From: CAZWSX01 sp964636985
GTDB taxonomy: Bacteria; Planctomycetota; Planctomycetia; Pirellulales; Pirellulaceae
Direction: 5' to 3'
Length of the DNA stretch: 64,000 nucleotides
Assembly: GCA_964636985.1 (NCBI GenBank)
Contig: CAZWSX010000006.1
Coordinates: 186,001-250,000, forward strand
The notes under the pieces are model-generated. The model was given only the letters and a program-made list of their open reading frames with translations. It had not been told where the DNA came from and searched no databases. Below are positions 62,284-64,000 of the stretch, piece by piece. A program made the position numbers and the translations under genes. Within the stretch, counting starts at the first letter, position 1, and each line of letters begins with the position of its first letter.

Positions 62284-63264
62284 TCACTCACCACGCTTCT
62301 TGCGGCCTTTGGAGCCGACGCGATCGAGGGGTGACGGCGCGAGCTTTTCAAGGTTCTTAGTCACTTCCGTTGCCTTCTCCACCATTTCTACCCCTTCAGA
62401 TACAGGGTCGGTTTCCGCTAATCGCTGTCCATACCCATGGAGGCGGCGAACGAGGACGGACGAAATGTCGACGAGTTTGAGCGTTGGGACCGTAAACGTC
62501 TCACCAGCGTCGGTAATAACCTCTTTGCCGACTACGAAACCAAAGTTGGATGGGACCTTGTAGGCACGGCCAGTCAACGCGTTCGCTTGGTCGAGTCCAT
62601 ACACCTTCACGCGTGTGGGGCCGCCGTCGCCACCCATCCACGCCAGAAACGTTCCATCCGGGAAAATCTTTTGGCAGAGAAGGGATTCCACAATTCCCAT
62701 GTCGCCAGGACTGATTTTTTTGCCCACAAGTTTGGGGATCTCGTAGTCCGGCTCGCAAAATCGCTCCCATCCTTTGGGAGTCGAACTAATGGCCAGTTGA
62801 AGTTCCTTCTGTTTCCTTTTTGCTTCGGCCGTAATCTGGCGAGTCGGTGACGCTTCGGTTGCTCGGCCGAAATCAGGTGCGGAAACTTTCCAACCGGCAA
62901 GTTGAAAACGTCGAACAATTGCCGCGGACGAATTGGAGCCCACGACTCCGAAGAGCACAAAGATCGCCACGGCGATCCAAGGAATGGGTGTATTCGAACC
63001 TGGAACGATCCGTTCTGGGCTTTGTTCGCGGGCGGGCGAACTGTTCACCGTCTCTTCGTTCACGCCGTTTTGAATTTCGCGCAGTAGGAGCGACTTCGTG
63101 GCAGCGGGAACCCATATTCCACGGGTGGCTTGTGGGCTGGCGACGAACGTATCGCGAACAATCGTTCCTTCACGGCAGAGGGCCGTCATTTCTTCACTAG
63201 ACAACGGTCCTTGGGTTTCGTCCCCCACCGTTCCGCTTTGCCGGTAAAACCATTGGTCTGCCAT
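62284..63264 (-). CDS. GYF_2 domain protein with one membrane helix
   Basis: A 326-residue protein. Residues 1-62 form a GYF_2 (DUF4339) domain (WFYRQSGTVGDETQGPLSSE, RDTFVASPQATRGIWVPA). A membrane helix (IPWIAVAIFVLFGVVGSNSS) at about 94-113 follows, then an exposed C-terminal part with SFLAWMGGDGGPTRVKVYGL-like FLAWMGGDGGPTRVKVYGLD that I do not recognise. The C-terminus is basic (GSKGRKKRGE). Function unknown; shares the GYF module with the protein at 17184-17981. Confidence 0.75.
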   Translation of the reverse strand: MADQWFYRQSGTVGDETQGPLSSEEMTALCREGTIVRDTFVASPQATRGIWVPAATKSLLLREIQNGVNEETVNSSPAREQSPERIVPGSNTPIPWIAVAIFVLFGVVGSNSSAAIVRRFQLAGWKVSAPDFGRATEASPTRQITAEAKRKQKELQLAISSTPKGWERFCEPDYEIPKLVGKKISPGDMGIVESLLCQKIFPDGTFLAWMGGDGGPTRVKVYGLDQANALTGRAYKVPSNFGFVVGKEVITDAGETFTVPTLKLVDISSVLVRRLHGYGQRLAETDPVSEGVEMVEKATEVTKNLEKLAPSPLDRVGSKGRKKRGE

Positions 63265-63580
63265 TGCCTACTCTCGCCTGTTTCACCTTTCCTTTTGTTG
63301 GCGCGCATTTTGACACCTGACAACTCTACCTTATGGCTGGAATGAAAGTCGCACCGGGTCGCTTGGCACTTGTCGGCACCATTTTTTGGGAAGTACGGGG
63401 TAAGCCGCCTTTACCGATCGCATGGCTTGGATGCCTTGGCCGTTCGACGAAGAGGCTGTCCGAAAATCGGCATCATGCCGATTTTCGAATGGAACAACGT
63501 CAAAAACCTTCGGTGTTTTGACGTTGCGACGACCGTCCACGTCGTCACGAGGCTATCCGATACAAGATTGCGGATAGCCT
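63265..63580. repeat. Intergenic block with three stacked palindromes
   Basis: No supported gene. Three hairpins lie in a row: cgaaaatcggcat / atgccgattttcg (63461-63487, 1-nt centre), caacgtcaaaa / ttttgacgttg (63495-63526) and gaggctatccg / cggatagcctc (63549-63581). The first is preceded by gaggctgtccg (63453-63463), nearly the same as the left arm of the third. The block resembles a dispersed repeat or mobile-element remnant. Confidence 0.6.
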
Positions 63581-63581
63581 C
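63549..63581 (-). terminator. Hairpin overlapping the stop codon of the QueD-like gene
   Basis: Perfect 11-bp arms gaggctatccg / cggatagcctc around an 11-nt loop; the outer base of the right arm is the last base of the TAG stop codon (63581-63583, minus strand). It is positioned as a terminator of the QueD-like gene, though the T-run after it on the minus strand is poor. Confidence 0.55.
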
Positions 63582-64000
63582 TAAGTAAAGTCGAGTTCGC
63601 AAATGCCCCATTGGCCGTGGTTCTCGTCCACCGCGACGACCAGCTTTTTCAGTTCGAAATGATGCTGGCTCCGCAGCCGCGCGGCGAGCGATTCGCCAAT
63701 CCACCGCGCCAGCAACTCGGCCGTGGTGTTGGCGACCGGGAGGATGATGCAATCGTCTTTGGGGAAAATCCAACGGCGCTCCTCGAACGTGACAGCCACT
63801 TCGCGTTCGTCGCTGACGACGCGAATGGCCGGATGCCGATCAGGCAAGATCATCCGATGGTCGAGTTCGTTGATCACGTCCCGCAGCCGATCGCGTAGCG
63901 CGATGAAATCGACGACGTATTGATTTTCATCAAGCGGGCCCGGCACATCGACTTTCACGCGGTAGTTGTGCCCGTGCAATCGCTCGCAAATGTTGTCATT
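63581..64000 (-). CDS. QueD/6-pyruvoyl-tetrahydropterin synthase family, N-terminus cut by window edge
   Basis: The frame enters from the right edge (visible N-terminal part NDNICERLHGHNYRVKVDV) and ends at the TAG at 63583-63581. The visible motif C-E-R-L-H-G-H matches the catalytic Cys and two zinc histidines of QueD (CGRLHGH). DFIALRDRLRDVINELDHRM and NTTAELLARWIGESLAARLR follow the family pattern, and a C-terminal VDENHGQWGICEL holds the conserved Glu region (in QueD: KETCTAGC-type). It makes 6-carboxy-tetrahydropterin in queuosine synthesis or pyruvoyl-tetrahydropterin; queA in this window favours the former. The length suggests the PTPS-like subgroup with an insert. Confidence 0.82.
   Translation of the reverse strand, partial: NDNICERLHGHNYRVKVDVPGPLDENQYVVDFIALRDRLRDVINELDHRMILPDRHPAIRVVSDEREVAVTFEERRWIFPKDDCIILPVANTTAELLARWIGESLAARLRSQHHFELKKLVVAVDENHGQWGICELDFT

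Noticed and set aside
1..64000. CRISPR array, tRNA, rRNA or insertion sequence
   Set aside because: No regularly spaced direct repeats, no tRNA-like cloverleaf and no transposase motif were seen in the gaps.

Overview
The window is chromosomal DNA of a planctomycete, most likely of the Pirellulales group. The evidence is its families: three DUF1501 proteins with Tat-type leaders, two DUF1549/DUF1553 proteins with Ig-like N-termini and c-type heme motifs, a c-type cytochrome fused to WD40 repeats, a ThuA protein, a DUF6800 small basic protein, GYF_2 proteins, and membrane proteins that open with an NPYxSP motif. Gene order is loose, coding density is high, and many convergent genes almost touch. 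No tRNA, rRNA, CRISPR array, phage or transposase gene was recognised.

Layout. 1-7.1 kb (minus): a DUF1549/DUF1553 protein cut by the left edge, a DUF488 protein, a DUF1501 protein, a YncE-like beta-propeller and a second DUF1501 protein. 7.5-16.4 kb: DUF6800 protein, small NPYESP membrane protein, phosphoglycolate phosphatase-like HAD enzyme, asparagine-synthase-like protein without the glutaminase cysteine, xylulokinase, a large secreted protein, a KAP-like membrane NTPase and an STN-like secreted protein. 16.5-25.6 kb: secreted and GYF_2 proteins, a ClpP-like serine protease, a coiled-coil protein with an acidic tail, a HEAT-like protein, a DRG/Obg-type GTPase, a CPBP membrane protease and PolX. 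25.6-27.7 kb: cysH (APS reductase type), a translationally coupled Rrf2 regulator, and trpC.

28.0-36.3 kb is one minus-strand cassette, transcribed DUF1501, DUF1549/DUF1553, cytochrome c-WD40, ThuA, and closed by a good intrinsic terminator. 36.7-39.6 kb holds a two-component system: an NtrC-type sigma-54 activator followed by a histidine kinase with an N-terminal globin-coupled sensor and a PAS domain, probably sensing oxygen or another heme ligand. 40-49.9 kb: a TolC-type outer-membrane protein whose Shine-Dalgarno lies in an inverted repeat, a solitary EboE, a secreted protein, a PQQ-like propeller, aroA behind a terminator hairpin, a zinc-ribbon protein, a GT4 glycosyltransferase and queA. 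49.9-64 kb: a CE15 glucuronoyl esterase-like protein with aldose 1-epimerase, a DUF3137/LemA pair, a membrane protein, a coupled GT2/polytopic membrane pair, yidC (with an embedded PDZ domain) and mnmE, a GYF_2 protein, and the start-less part of a QueD/PTPS gene.

Recurrent small palindromic repeats occur between genes, including a REPIN-like inverted pair at 5595-5671 with a related single copy at 27955. Together the genes suggest a heterotrophic polysaccharide degrader (CE15 esterase, xylulokinase, aldose epimerase, periplasmic heme proteins). All functional calls rest on reading motifs in the translated sequence; no database search was run.
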